Shown: positions 8,404-17,162 of the stretch, piece after piece
How positions within the stretch are numbered: position 1 is the stretch's first letter
Layout of the letters: each line of letters opens with the position of its first letter
Source: CAWCDJ01 sp963836015
GTDB lineage: Bacteria; Acidobacteriota; Terriglobia; Bryobacterales; Bryobacteraceae
Length of the DNA: 64,000 nt
Assembly (NCBI GenBank): GCA_963836015.1
Contig: CAWIIF010000006.1
Location: 62,001 to 126,000 of the forward strand
Direction: 5' to 3'
Position numbers and translations under genes: made by a program
Notes under the pieces: generated by a model
Databases searched by the model: none
Told to the model about the DNA's origin: nothing
What the model saw: only the letters and a program-made list of their open reading frames with translations

Positions 8404-8885
8404 GCCCGGCCTCCCTTCTTCGCCGCCGTCTGAATGGCTGCTACGATGCGCGAGTAAGTCCCGCACCGGCAGATATGGCCGTTCATGCCGGTTACTATGT
8501 CGGCCTCGGTGGGGTGCGCATTGCGTTGAAGCAATCCCACCGCGCCCAGGATCATCCCTGGAGTGCACCATCCGCACTGCAGCGCATCGGCTTCGAGAAA
8601 CGCTTCCTGCACCGGATGCAGCTTGCCCTCCGGCGCGAGACCTTCGATGGTGACGATGCGCTTGCCGGACGCGGCTCCCACTTTGGTGATGCACGAGCGC
8701 GTCGCGACCCCGTCGAGCAGAACGGTGCACGCGGCGCACTGGCCCTCGCCGCAGCCATACTTCGTTCCGGTGAGGTCGAGATCGTCGCGGAGCACGCTGA
8801 GAAGGGTCCGGTCGGGATCGGCGTCGATGCGCCGCCTCGACCCGTTGACTTCGAGTTCGGTGATCCTGGCCATAGCGTCTCTCAT
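8400..8885 (-). CDS. (2Fe-2S)-binding small subunit of molybdenum hydroxylase (IorA/CoxS-like)
   Basis: The product is 161 residues, starting at ATG 8885, which has GGGAG nine bases upstream; a longer in-frame start at 8987 lacks such a site. The N-terminal plant-type ferredoxin cluster motif reads YGCGEGQCAACTVLLDG followed by a fourth Cys in SC. The C-terminal helical [2Fe-2S] domain has LQCGWCTPGMI and CRCGTYSRI. These two clusters pass electrons from the molybdopterin site of the partner subunit encoded immediately downstream (four-base overlap). There is no signal of its own, which fits co-export on the Tat signal of the large subunit. Confidence 0.93.
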   Translation of the reverse strand: MRDAMARITELEVNGSRRRIDADPDRTLLSVLRDDLDLTGTKYGCGEGQCAACTVLLDGVATRSCITKVGAASGKRIVTIEGLAPEGKLHPVQEAFLEADALQCGWCTPGMILGAVGLLQRNAHPTEADIVTGMNGHICRCGTYSRIVAAIQTAAKKGGRA

Positions 8886-9033
8886 TGTAAGACTCCCGCC
8901 GGTATCATCGCGCGACCTGATTTGATATGTGCGAATTCGTCCCGCAACCAAATGAACGGGTTCTAATATTAACTTCGCTTCAGACATCGGAACGGAATTT
9001 CACCTGCTACGTTCCAAATAGCAGGAGGTAGGG

Positions 9034-9333
9034 ATGAAGCAAAAATTACTAGCTGCGGGTTTTGTGATTGCAGGCACCCTTCTGAGCGGCTGCGCTGGAG
9101 GGGGCGCTTACTATTCGAGTTATGGGCCGCCTCCCCCGCGCTACCGCGTGATCGGAGTAGCGCCGGGTCCGGGGTATGTATGGACCCAGGGATTCTGGGA
9201 TCGGAGCGGGAACCAGTGGGCCTGGAGGGAAGGCCGCTGGGAGCGCCCGCCGCGGGCTCACGCGAGATGGGAATCGCCCCGCTGGGAGCGCCACGGTCGC
9301 GACTGGCGCTTCCGCCAGGGACATTGGCGATAG
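9034..9333 (+). CDS. YXWGXW-type Trp/Arg-rich lipoprotein
   Basis: The product is 99 residues with a strong ribosome binding site (GGAGGT, six bases before ATG). A lipoprotein signal peptide ends in the lipobox LLSGC, so the mature protein is lipidated and anchored in the envelope. The rest alternates aromatic and basic residues: GPGYVWTQGFWDRSGNQWAWREGRWERPP and later HGRDWRFRQGHWR. This matches the W-x-G-x-W repeat pattern of small acidobacterial and proteobacterial lipoproteins of unknown function. It is monocistronic, with a hairpin immediately after the stop. Confidence 0.8.
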   Translation: MKQKLLAAGFVIAGTLLSGCAGGGAYYSSYGPPPPRYRVIGVAPGPGYVWTQGFWDRSGNQWAWREGRWERPPRAHARWESPRWERHGRDWRFRQGHWR

Positions 9334-9337
9334 TAAC

Positions 9338-9356
9338 GGGCCGGAATTACCGGCCC
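9338..9356. terminator. Hairpin between convergent genes
   Basis: GGGCCGG-AATTA-CCGGCCC is a perfect 7-bp stem with a five-base loop. It follows the lipoprotein stop and overlaps the end of the convergent M20 peptidase gene, whose TAA lies in the loop. A run of four A follows, giving a T-run for the minus-strand transcript only on its upstream side, so termination is most plausible for the plus strand. Confidence 0.6.
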
Positions 9357-10702
9357 AAAATCTCCAGGTAGCGGGCCACCGCTTCGATTCCGCGGTAGAA
9401 ATTCGGCAAGTGGAACTTCTCGTTGGGGGCGTGCAGATTGTCGTCCGGCAGGCCGAACCCCATCATCACGCTGGGAATGCCCAAATACTGATCGAACACG
9501 CCCACCACCGGAATCGATCCGCCCGACCGCACATAGACGGTTTCCTGGCCGAACGTTTCGCGTAGCGCCTCCGCCGCGGCATGGATGAACGGGTTGTCGG
9601 GATTGGTGAGCGATGGCGCCCCCGAGTGCAGCACCTTCAGTTCCGCCCGGACACCCTTCGGACACACCGCCGCCACCGCGGCCTTCAACTGCTCGGCGGC
9701 CTCCTCCGGTCGTTGATCGGCAACCAGCCGCGTGCTGATCTTGGCGGTGGCGCGCGCCGGGATGACCGTCTTGGCGCCTTCGCCGATAAAGCCACCGCGA
9801 ACTCCGTGAACCTCCAAAGTGGGCCGCGCCCAAACGCGCTCGAACAACGGAACCTCGGGCTCGCCCACCAGTTCCGGCGCGCCCATCTCGACTTCCGTGT
9901 ATTCTTCCTCGTCGAACGGCAGCCGCGCCCAGGCTTCCCGCTCGAGGGCGCTGGGGGGAACCACCCGGTCGTAGAATCCTGGAATGAGAATGTGCCCGTC
10001 GCGATCCTTGAGCGAGCACAGGATTTCGGCGATCGCCTGGATGGGGTTGGGCGCCGCGCCGCCGTAGACGCCGGAGTGCAGATCGTGATTGGCGCCCTCC
10101 ACGAAGAGCTCGTAATACACCATGCCGCGCAGCCCGACGCAGATGGTCGGCACCTCGGGAGCGAACATCTCCGTATCGCACACCACCACGGCGTCCGCCT
10201 TCAGGCGCGCCGGGCGGGTCTTGACGTAGGCTTCGATGTGCTCTCCACCGGTCTCTTCCTCGCCTTCGAGGAGGAACTTCACGTTCACCGGCAATTTGCC
10301 GGTAGTCTTCAGCAGACCCTCTACGGCTTTGATCTGGATGAGGACCTGGCCCTTGTCGTCGGCCGCTCCCCGCGCAAAGATGTCGTTGCCGCGAACCTCC
10401 GGCTCGAAGGGCGGCGACTTCCATTCTTCCAGCGGGTCCGGCGGCTGGACGTCGTAGTGTCCGTAGAACAGGATGGTGGGCTTGCCCGGCGCGCCGAGCC
10501 ATTCCGCGTAGACGAGCGGGTTACCCTCGCCTTCGATCAGTTGAGCGGCGTTCATCCCCGCCGACTGCAGCTCGTTCCGCGCGAACTCGGCGGCGCGGCG
10601 GATATCGGGCTTGTGTTCCGACAAAGCACTGATGCTCGGAATGCGCAGGAAGGCCTTCAACCCTTCCAGGAACTCGGACTGGTGCTCTTGGTAGTAGCTC
10701 AT
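9347..10702 (-). CDS. M20 family metallopeptidase / dipeptidase
   Basis: The product is 451 residues. M20 enzymes are cytosolic di-zinc peptidases or deacylases. Ligand motifs are in order: LFYGHYDVQPPDPLEEW (first His/Asp), GAADDKGQVLIQIKAVEGLL (bridging Asp), the catalytic LEGEEETGGEH pair of Glu, CDTEMF (Asp), and a C-terminal MGFGLPDDNLHAPNEKF His. A dimerisation domain lies between. The PxxPxxEW and DDKG spacing resembles beta-Ala-His dipeptidase/CNDP-type members (M20A/F). It lies 37 bases downstream of fumC on the same strand. Confidence 0.9.
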   Translation of the reverse strand: MSYYQEHQSEFLEGLKAFLRIPSISALSEHKPDIRRAAEFARNELQSAGMNAAQLIEGEGNPLVYAEWLGAPGKPTILFYGHYDVQPPDPLEEWKSPPFEPEVRGNDIFARGAADDKGQVLIQIKAVEGLLKTTGKLPVNVKFLLEGEEETGGEHIEAYVKTRPARLKADAVVVCDTEMFAPEVPTICVGLRGMVYYELFVEGANHDLHSGVYGGAAPNPIQAIAEILCSLKDRDGHILIPGFYDRVVPPSALEREAWARLPFDEEEYTEVEMGAPELVGEPEVPLFERVWARPTLEVHGVRGGFIGEGAKTVIPARATAKISTRLVADQRPEEAAEQLKAAVAAVCPKGVRAELKVLHSGAPSLTNPDNPFIHAAAEALRETFGQETVYVRSGGSIPVVGVFDQYLGIPSVMMGFGLPDDNLHAPNEKFHLPNFYRGIEAVARYLEILGR

Positions 10703-10739
10703 GAGATTCCAGAACCAGTATCGCGCGCCGCGGGTGGAG

Positions 10740-12098
10740 TCAGGCTCCTCCCGCCTGCTTCTCCGGATTCAGCAGTTCATTTAGCCGCTCTTCCGGCAGC
10801 CCCGACTGCTCGCGGGCCACTTCCCGTATGGTACGGCCGCTGCGGTACGCCTCCTTGGAGATCGCCGCGGCCTTCTCGTAGCCGATCTCGGGGGCGAGCG
10901 CGGTCGCCATCGCCAGCGACTGCTCCACATATCCTTCGGCGCGCGCGCGGTCGGCTTCCAGGCCGTCGATCAGCTTCGCCGCGAAGTTCTTCGATGCCGC
11001 GGCCAGCAGCTCGATCGACTCCAGCAGGTCCGCCGCCATCAAAGGCATCATCACGTTCAGCTCGAAGTTTCCGGCGGCGGCGCACCAGGCGATCGCCGCG
11101 TCGTAGCCCACCACCTGCGCGCAGACCATCAGGACACTCTCGGCGATCACCGGGTTCACCTTGCCCGGCATGATGCTCGAACCGGGCTGCACCGCCGGCA
11201 GCTTCAACTCGCCCAATCCGCAGCGCGGCCCCGAGCCGAGCCAGCGGATGTCGTTGGCGATCTTGGTCAGCGCCACGGCATACCCACGCAGCGCGCCGCT
11301 GAGGAAACAGGCCGCGTCGCGCGCCGCCTGCGCCTCGAAGTGGTTGCGCGCCTCGACGAACGGCAGCCCCGTCTTTTCCGCCAGCTCGGCGATTACCTGG
11401 CGCGCAAATCCCTCGGGTGCGTTCAGCCCGGTGCCCACCGCCGTTCCGCCCAGAGCCAGTTCGTAAATGCCCGGAAGAGCGGCCTCGACGCGCTCGCGCG
11501 CGGCCTCCACCTGGCGCGCGTAGCCGCCGAACTCCTGGCCCATCCGGACCGGCACGGCGTCCTGCAAGTGCGTCCTGCCGATCTTGATGATGCCGTGGAA
11601 CTCATCCGCCTTGCGTGCCAGCGACGCGGCAAGCTGCCGCATGGCGGGAAACAGGCGGTTCACGACAGCCTCGGCCGCGGCCACGTGCATAGCCGTGGGG
11701 ATCACGTCGTTGCTAGATTGCCCGCGGTTGACGTCGTCGTTGGGGTGCGCCCCCGCCAGCCGGCCGATCACCTCGTTGGCGTTCATATTGGTCGAGGTGC
11801 CGCTGCCGGTCTGATAGATATCGAGCGGAAAGTGCGCGTCGTGGAGCCCCTCCGCCACTTCCGCGGCGGCGCCGGCGATCGCCACGGCCCGCTCCGCCGG
11901 CAGATGTCCCATCCGGGCGTTGACGCGCGCCGCGGCTTTCTTGATCAGTCCCAGCGCCCTCAGGAAGGAGCGCGGGAACGCGCGGCCGCTGATTGGGAAA
12001 TTCTCGATGGCCCGCGCCGTCTGCGCGCCGTAGAGCGCCCGGTCCGGCACGCGCATTTCACCCATGGTGTCCCGTTCGGTTCGATACGCTTCGCTCAT
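10740..12098 (-). CDS. fumC: Class II fumarate hydratase
   Basis: The product is 452 residues, near the usual 460. It interconverts fumarate and malate in the TCA cycle. The family signature GSSIMPGKVNP is present near residue 305, with TGSGTSTNMNANEVI and SSNDVIPTAMHVAA in the substrate-binding regions and GRTHLQDAVPVRMGQEFGGYA carrying the conserved His. The fumarase/aspartase C-terminal domain ends in the SGLPEERLNELLNPEK helix. Absence of the aspartase SS loop variants favours fumarase. It diverges from the DapA-family gene with only 35 bases between the start codons, so the two promoters must overlap. sdhCAB, the preceding TCA step, is encoded far away at 45.8 kb. Confidence 0.95.
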   Translation of the reverse strand: MSEAYRTERDTMGEMRVPDRALYGAQTARAIENFPISGRAFPRSFLRALGLIKKAAARVNARMGHLPAERAVAIAGAAAEVAEGLHDAHFPLDIYQTGSGTSTNMNANEVIGRLAGAHPNDDVNRGQSSNDVIPTAMHVAAAEAVVNRLFPAMRQLAASLARKADEFHGIIKIGRTHLQDAVPVRMGQEFGGYARQVEAARERVEAALPGIYELALGGTAVGTGLNAPEGFARQVIAELAEKTGLPFVEARNHFEAQAARDAACFLSGALRGYAVALTKIANDIRWLGSGPRCGLGELKLPAVQPGSSIMPGKVNPVIAESVLMVCAQVVGYDAAIAWCAAAGNFELNVMMPLMAADLLESIELLAAASKNFAAKLIDGLEADRARAEGYVEQSLAMATALAPEIGYEKAAAISKEAYRSGRTIREVAREQSGLPEERLNELLNPEKQAGGA

Positions 12099-12121
12099 GC
12101 TTCCATTGTGCCCGCGCCTGA

Positions 12122-12136
12122 TACGATAAAAGCGTG
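12122..12136 (+). promoter_or_regulatory. Candidate -10 box for a leaderless dapA-family mRNA
   Basis: TACGAT at 12122-12127 lies six bases before the GTG start at 12134, where no Shine-Dalgarno sequence is present. A transcript starting about seven bases after such a box would begin at the start codon itself. No convincing -35 hexamer is visible. Confidence 0.3.
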
Positions 12137-13063
12137 CCGAATCGTGCCATCGAAGGAATCATTCCGGCCGTGGTCACCCCATTTCGGGACGACGAGCGGA
12201 TCGATTACGGCGCATGGCAGGCCCTGCTCGACCGGTTGATCGACGCCGGCGTGAACGGCCTATTCGCGGGCGGCTCCTCGGGCGAGTTCTTCGCGCTCGA
12301 CGCGGAGGAGCGCGCCGTTTCATTACGCTTTTGCCTGCAGGCGGCGGCCGGCCGCGTGCCTGTGATTGGCAACGTAGGATGCATCACCACGCGCGAGACC
12401 GTGCAACTGGCGCGGGCGGCCGAGGCCATGGGGCTGGATGCCATCGCGGTGATCACGCCGTACTACGTCAAACCTTCGCAGGAGGAACTGGCGGAGCATT
12501 ACATCGAGGTGTGCCGCGCGGTGCGACTGCCGGTGCTGGCTTATAACTTCCCGCAGCACGGCGGCATGGAGCTCGCGCCCAAAACCCTGGGCCGCATCGC
12601 GGCGGCCTGCGAAAACCTCATCGGCATCAAGGATTCCGGCGGGAAGCTCGAACAGGCGGCCGCGTATCTCGAGTGCCTCCCGGGACGCGACCTGACGGTT
12701 CTCGTGGGGCCGGAGAAGCTCACGCTGGCGGCGCTCGATCTCGGCTGCGCCGGCGTGATCACGGGTTGCGGCAACATCGTCCCCAGGCTGTTCGTGGAGT
12801 TCTACCGGGCGTACCGCGAGGGGCGGCGCGCGGAAGCGGAGCGGCTCCAGGGCCTGATCGACCGAATCGCTTCTACCGCGGGCCTGCACACGTTCCCCAG
12901 CGTCCTCAAGGAAGCCATGGAACTGAGCGGCCTCCCGGCGGGCCGCTGCCGGAAGCCCTTGGGACGAGTGCCGGTCGAGGTGTCCGACCGCGTGGCCGGG
13001 GTTCTTGCGGAGCTCGAAAGAGAGGGGTTTCCGGCCGGGACGGGGAAGGGCGTCACGGCCTGA
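12134..13063 (+). CDS. Dihydrodipicolinate synthase / N-acetylneuraminate lyase family protein
   Basis: The product is 309 residues from a GTG start. The Schiff-base aldolase family folds as a TIM barrel. Visible landmarks are GIIPAVVTPF at the first strand, GLFAGGSSGEFFALDAEER (phosphate/carboxylate loop), the catalytic Tyr in ITPYYVKPSQEE, and the Schiff-base Lys in NLIGIKDSGG. The substrate could be pyruvate plus aspartate semialdehyde or a sugar acid; the GSSGE loop in place of the canonical GTTGE, and isolation from lysine genes, favour a catabolic aldolase, but that is inference. The next gene starts 18 bases downstream. Confidence 0.88.
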   Translation: MPNRAIEGIIPAVVTPFRDDERIDYGAWQALLDRLIDAGVNGLFAGGSSGEFFALDAEERAVSLRFCLQAAAGRVPVIGNVGCITTRETVQLARAAEAMGLDAIAVITPYYVKPSQEELAEHYIEVCRAVRLPVLAYNFPQHGGMELAPKTLGRIAAACENLIGIKDSGGKLEQAAAYLECLPGRDLTVLVGPEKLTLAALDLGCAGVITGCGNIVPRLFVEFYRAYREGRRAEAERLQGLIDRIASTAGLHTFPSVLKEAMELSGLPAGRCRKPLGRVPVEVSDRVAGVLAELEREGFPAGTGKGVTA

Positions 13064-13081
13064 ACGGCTGTCGGTGTCATC

Positions 13082-15187
13082 ATGAACAAACTGGCGGAAG
13101 AGAAGAGTCCGTATCTGCTCCAGCACTCCGGGAATCCTGTGAACTGGTATCCCTGGGGACCGGAAGCTTTTGAAAAAGCGCACGCCGAAAACAAGCCGAT
13201 CTTTCTTTCGATCGGCTATTCGACGTGTCACTGGTGCCACGTCATGGAGCGCGAGTCTTTCGAGAACGAGCAGATCGCGGAGATCCTGAATCGCGGCTAC
13301 ATCGCGATTAAGGTGGATCGCGAAGAACGGCCGGACGTCGATCGCATCTACATGACGTTCGTACAGGCCACTACCGGAGGCGGCGGCTGGCCCATGTCGG
13401 TCTGGCTTACTCCCGACCTCCAGCCGTTCTTCGGCGGTACGTATTTCCCGCCGGAGAACCGCTACGGGCATCCGGGATTCGCGTCGATTCTGACCCAGAT
13501 CGAGGACGCGTGGCGCACCAGCCGCGAGCAGATTGAAGAATCCGCGCGCGAAGTGGTGGAACAGCTCCGGAAACACGGTGCTATAGAGCCCGGGCGCGCC
13601 GAGAGCATCGACTCCGGCCTGCTCGACAGCGGCTTTTTTGTGTTTCGCCGCACGTTCGACCCAGATAAAGGAGGCTTCGGCGGCGCACCCAAATTCCCGC
13701 GCCCGTCGGTCTTCGATTTCCTGCTGCGGTATCACCGGCGCACCAGGAACCAGGAAGCGCTAGACATGGCGCTGCTGACCCTGCGCGAGATGGCCAAGGG
13801 CGGCATGAACGACCAGCTCGGCGGCGGTTTCCACCGCTACTCGGTGGACGAGCGCTGGTTCGTCCCGCACTTCGAGAAGATGCTGTACGACCAGGCGCAG
13901 CTGGCTTCCTCCTACCTGCACGCCTTTCAGATCTCCAGCGACCCGCAGTACGCGGAGGTCGCGCGCACGATTTTCGATTACGTGCTCCGCGACATGACCG
14001 ATGCCGGCGGCGGCTTCTATTCCGCCGAGGATGCCGACAGCGTCATCGACCCCGAGGAGCCGCACATCAAGGGGGAAGGCGCGTTCTACGTGTGGAGCGA
14101 CGAGGAGATCCGCGCGCTCGTGCCGGAGCCCGAAGCCGGGTGGTTCTGCCACCGTTACGGCGTGGCGGACGGCGGCAACGTCGCCAACGATCCGCACCAG
14201 GAGTTCATCAACCGTAATATTCTTTACGAGGCCGCGACCCTCGAAGAGACCGCGCGGCAGTTCGACCGGCCGCTCGAAGAGATTCGGGACGGCATCGATC
14301 GCGCAAAGCGCATACTGCTCGAAGCGCGGTCCGCGCGCGTGCGGCCGCACCTCGACGATAAGATCCTGACCTCCTGGAACGGATTGATGATTTCAGCCCT
14401 CGCCCTGGGCGGCGCGGTACTCGACGAGCCGCGCTATGCGGAAGCCGCGCGCCGTGCCGCGGAGTTCCTGCTGGAGCGTATGTATAACCCGCGCACCGGC
14501 GTGCTGCTGCGGCGCTACCGCCAGGACGATGCGGCCATCCCCGGCTTCCTCGACGATTACGCGCTGTTCGCGCAGGCCCTGCTCGATCTCTACGAGGCGC
14601 AGTTCGATCGCCGCTACCTCGACCTGGCCGTGCGCCTTACCGAAAAACAGATCGAGCTATTTGAAGACCGCCAGGAAGGCGCCTTCTTCAGTACCGCCGC
14701 CGGCGACAACAGTCTGGTGATGCGCGTCAAGGAAGATTACGACGGCGCGGAGCCGTCCGGAAATTCGGTCGCCATCCTGAACCTGCTGCGCCTCGCGCAG
14801 ATTACGGCGCGCTCTGATTTCCGCGTATCCGCGGAGCATGCTCTGTCCGCCTTCGCGCCGCGCCTCTCCGCCGCCCCCGTGGCGCTGCCCTATCTGCTGG
14901 CCGCCTGCGAGTTCCGCCTGAGCGATCCGCGCCAGGTCATCCTGGTGGGTGAACGCGGCGCCGAGGACACCAACTCGCTGGTGCGGGCCCTGTATTCGCG
15001 GTTCCTGCCAAACCGCGTCGTGCTGCTGGTGGATTCGGCGGAGACCCGCAAGGCGCTCGCGGAAGGCATTCCGGCCGTGGAATCCATGGAGAAACTGGAC
15101 GGACGGGCGGCTGCATACGTTTGCCGGAATTACACTTGCCAGTTGCCCGTTTCCGAGGCTTCGGAATTGGCCGAGTTGCTACAATAG
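13082..15187 (+). CDS. Thioredoxin domain-containing protein (DUF255 / YyaL / SPATA20 family)
   Basis: The product is 701 residues, normal for the family. The N-terminal thioredoxin-like domain starts KSPYLLQHSGNPVNWYPWG and carries the CxxC-like motif STCHWCHVMERESFE. A long (alpha/alpha)6-barrel glycosidase-like region follows, with GGFGGAPKFPRPS, GGFHRYSVDERWFVPHFEKMLYDQAQL and DDKILTSWNGLMISALA. Members are annotated as thiol-disulfide-linked or sugar-binding proteins, but no reaction is firmly established. The open frame runs without interruption to TAG 15187. It may be cotranscribed with the upstream lyase. Confidence 0.9.
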   Translation: MNKLAEEKSPYLLQHSGNPVNWYPWGPEAFEKAHAENKPIFLSIGYSTCHWCHVMERESFENEQIAEILNRGYIAIKVDREERPDVDRIYMTFVQATTGGGGWPMSVWLTPDLQPFFGGTYFPPENRYGHPGFASILTQIEDAWRTSREQIEESAREVVEQLRKHGAIEPGRAESIDSGLLDSGFFVFRRTFDPDKGGFGGAPKFPRPSVFDFLLRYHRRTRNQEALDMALLTLREMAKGGMNDQLGGGFHRYSVDERWFVPHFEKMLYDQAQLASSYLHAFQISSDPQYAEVARTIFDYVLRDMTDAGGGFYSAEDADSVIDPEEPHIKGEGAFYVWSDEEIRALVPEPEAGWFCHRYGVADGGNVANDPHQEFINRNILYEAATLEETARQFDRPLEEIRDGIDRAKRILLEARSARVRPHLDDKILTSWNGLMISALALGGAVLDEPRYAEAARRAAEFLLERMYNPRTGVLLRRYRQDDAAIPGFLDDYALFAQALLDLYEAQFDRRYLDLAVRLTEKQIELFEDRQEGAFFSTAAGDNSLVMRVKEDYDGAEPSGNSVAILNLLRLAQITARSDFRVSAEHALSAFAPRLSAAPVALPYLLAACEFRLSDPRQVILVGERGAEDTNSLVRALYSRFLPNRVVLLVDSAETRKALAEGIPAVESMEKLDGRAAAYVCRNYTCQLPVSEASELAELLQ
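15180..15185 (+). promoter_or_regulatory. Candidate -10 element for tpx
   Basis: TACAAT sits at the very end of the preceding gene (overlapping its stop) and 48 bases before the tpx ATG, within an A+T-rich leader that ends in a strong AAGGAGGA ribosome binding site. No good -35 hexamer is at 16-18 bases upstream. Confidence 0.35.
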
Positions 15188-15233
15188 TTGATTCACCATT
15201 CATTCTCATCACCATATTCAACAAGGAGGAACC

Positions 15234-15755
15234 ATGGAACGACCTGGAGCTACGACATTGAGGGGCAATCCTCTGACTTTGATCGGACCCGAACTGAAGG
15301 CGGGCGATGATGCCCCGGAGTTTTCGCTGGTCGACAACGGGTTGAAGCCCGTGACCCTGAAAGATACCGGCAATCACGTGCGCATCATCAGCGTGGTTCC
15401 CTCTCTCGACACTCCGGTTTGCGATGCCCAGACCAAGAAGTTCAACGAAGAGGCCGCCAATCTTCCCGGCGTTGATATTCTCACCGTCAGCATGGACCTG
15501 CCCTTCGCGCAGAAGCGCTGGTGCGGAGCGTTCGGCGTGGACAAAGTGAAGATGCTCTCCGACCACAAGGACGCTTCGTTCGGCTCGGGCTACGGCACCC
15601 TCATCAAGGAGTTGCGCATTGAGAGCCGGGCGATTTTCGTGCTGGATGCGAACAACAAGATCCGCCACGCGGAATACGTCAAGGAAGTAGCCGACTTTCC
15701 CAATTACGAAGCCGCGCTCTCGGCCGCCAGAAGCGCCGGAGCAGCGAAAGCGTAG
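15234..15755 (+). CDS. tpx: Thiol peroxidase
   Basis: The product is 173 residues with a consensus AAGGAGGAACC ribosome binding site. Tpx is an atypical 2-Cys peroxiredoxin that reduces lipid and hydrogen peroxides using thioredoxin. The peroxidatic Cys lies in VVPSLDTPVCDAQTKKFNEEA, where the Tpx-specific SxDTxVC motif is intact. The resolving Cys lies in FAQKRWCGAFGV. The C-terminus ends EVADFPNYEAALSAARS, the usual family ending. It follows the thioredoxin-domain protein on the same strand but has its own -10-like box and is followed by a perfect hairpin, so it is likely transcribed alone. Strong translation signals suggest abundant expression. Confidence 0.96.
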   Translation: MERPGATTLRGNPLTLIGPELKAGDDAPEFSLVDNGLKPVTLKDTGNHVRIISVVPSLDTPVCDAQTKKFNEEAANLPGVDILTVSMDLPFAQKRWCGAFGVDKVKMLSDHKDASFGSGYGTLIKELRIESRAIFVLDANNKIRHAEYVKEVADFPNYEAALSAARSAGAAKA

Positions 15756-15770
15756 AGCGTAAACCTTGGA

Positions 15771-15792
15771 CCGGGAGCCCCGCCGCTCCCGG
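15771..15792 (+). terminator. Rho-independent-like hairpin after tpx
   Basis: CCGGGAGC-CCCGCC-GCTCCCGG is a perfect 8-bp stem with a six-base loop, beginning 15 bases after the tpx stop. It is not followed by a T-run. Its presence argues against the TTG at 15766 being the start of the next gene. Confidence 0.6.
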
Positions 15793-15855
15793 CCTCCGCA
15801 CGAGGTTAGACTGAGCAGCACCGAATCATCTCCCGCGATCGCGGCGCCCCGCGGA

Positions 15856-17148
15856 GTGGATAGCCCCGTTATCCGCGGCGGCTTGACCCTGGCCGCCGGA
15901 GTGCTGACCGGCAATGTCATCGGTTTTGGCCGTGTCTGGCTCACCGCCTACCTTTTGGGGACGCACAGCCGCGCGGATACCCTGGCCGTAGCCATGGGTC
16001 CCGTGGATACCCTGAATTCCGTACTGCTCAACAGCCTGGTCTTCGCCTTCGTCCCCATGCTGACAGCCGCCCGCGGCGATGAGCGGACGGCGCTGTTCCT
16101 GAAACTCACTCGCTGCTTCTGGTGGGTCTCCGCGGCCGTGACCGCATCCGTGGTGCTGGCGGCTCCCTGGCTCATGCACCTGCTGGCCCCCGGCCTCGAC
16201 CCGAGGTTTTATTCGACGGCCGTCACTAACCTTCGCATCTTTGCCTTCTCGACCGTGGCGGCCGGGACCGGCGCGGTGCAGTGCGCGCTGCTGTTCACGG
16301 ACCGGCGGTTCGCCCCTACTGCGTTCTATCAGGCGGCGCTGAACCTGTTTACCATCATCGGGGCCGTGAGCTTGTGGAAGTTCCTGGGCGTCTACGCCTT
16401 CGCGCTGGGATACACGCTGGGCGCCTGGGCCCAATTAGGCATCGTCTATTTCGCCGCGAATTCTGGGCTGAGGAGATCCGGCCTCCCGGCCTGCGGCGTC
16501 CGTTGGCGCCAGCTTCTCGAGAAGCCCGCCTTCTTCGTGTTCTACGCCGCCGGGCTTGGCCTCAACATCACCTTCACCCGCGCCTACGCCACCCATGCTG
16601 GACCGGGCATGGCCGCGGCGCTCGACTATTGCATGCGCGGAGTCGGCGTGCCGCTCGCCATCCTGGTGAATCCGATTTCCAATTCGCTGCTCCCGGAGAT
16701 CGCCCGGCTGCGCACCATCCACCGTCTGCGCGACGCCTTGAAGCTGATCGACCGCACTGTCGCGCTCTCCGCGCTGGCCGCGGTCGGAGGTTGCGGATTC
16801 GCGCTGCTCTTTCGCGAGCCCGCCATCCATCTCATTTTTCAGCATGGACAATTCACTGCCGAATCCACCCGTATGGTCTCGGCGGTTTTCCTGGGGTTGG
16901 GGCCGAGCCTGATCGGCTGGAGCCTGATCGAGATCGCGTCGAGGTCGCTGTTTGCCCTAGACCGTCCGTGGCTCCCGGTGGTCGCTGCCGCCGTCCCGGT
17001 GCTCGTGAACGTCGCGCTGACGATGTACTGGTATTCCTCGCGGCCCGAGCTCCTGGGCGTCCCGGCATCCCTGGGCCTCATGGCCGGCTTCCTGCTCCTC
17101 TTCCTTCTGATGCATGTGAACCGTAAACGCTGGCTAGCCCAGCCGTAA
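15856..17148 (+). CDS. murJ: MurJ/MviN-family lipid II flippase
   Basis: The product is about 430 residues from GTG 15856; the frame is open back to a TTG at 15766, but that would lie inside the upstream hairpin. MurJ flips the undecaprenyl-linked peptidoglycan precursor across the inner membrane. About a dozen hydrophobic helices are visible. Family landmarks are GFGRVWLTAYLLGTHSRADTLAVA near the start, a NSLVFAFVPML helix and, mid-protein, ARAYATHAGPGMAAALDYCMRGVGVPLAILVNPISNSLLPEIARL. It is shorter than E. coli MurJ (511), lacking part of the last helices. Whether it is the housekeeping flippase or a polysaccharide exporter cannot be settled here. A 15-base segment at 16480-16494 matches the 6342-6382 repeat arm. 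Confidence 0.8.
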   Translation: MDSPVIRGGLTLAAGVLTGNVIGFGRVWLTAYLLGTHSRADTLAVAMGPVDTLNSVLLNSLVFAFVPMLTAARGDERTALFLKLTRCFWWVSAAVTASVVLAAPWLMHLLAPGLDPRFYSTAVTNLRIFAFSTVAAGTGAVQCALLFTDRRFAPTAFYQAALNLFTIIGAVSLWKFLGVYAFALGYTLGAWAQLGIVYFAANSGLRRSGLPACGVRWRQLLEKPAFFVFYAAGLGLNITFTRAYATHAGPGMAAALDYCMRGVGVPLAILVNPISNSLLPEIARLRTIHRLRDALKLIDRTVALSALAAVGGCGFALLFREPAIHLIFQHGQFTAESTRMVSAVFLGLGPSLIGWSLIEIASRSLFALDRPWLPVVAAAVPVLVNVALTMYWYSSRPELLGVPASLGLMAGFLLLFLLMHVNRKRWLAQP

Positions 17149-17162
17149 AAAAGGAATCCGCT

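Noticed and set aside
15766..15855. An extended MurJ start at TTG 15766
   Set aside because: The 30 extra residues would be encoded across a perfect terminator-like hairpin (15771-15792) and carry no transmembrane character.
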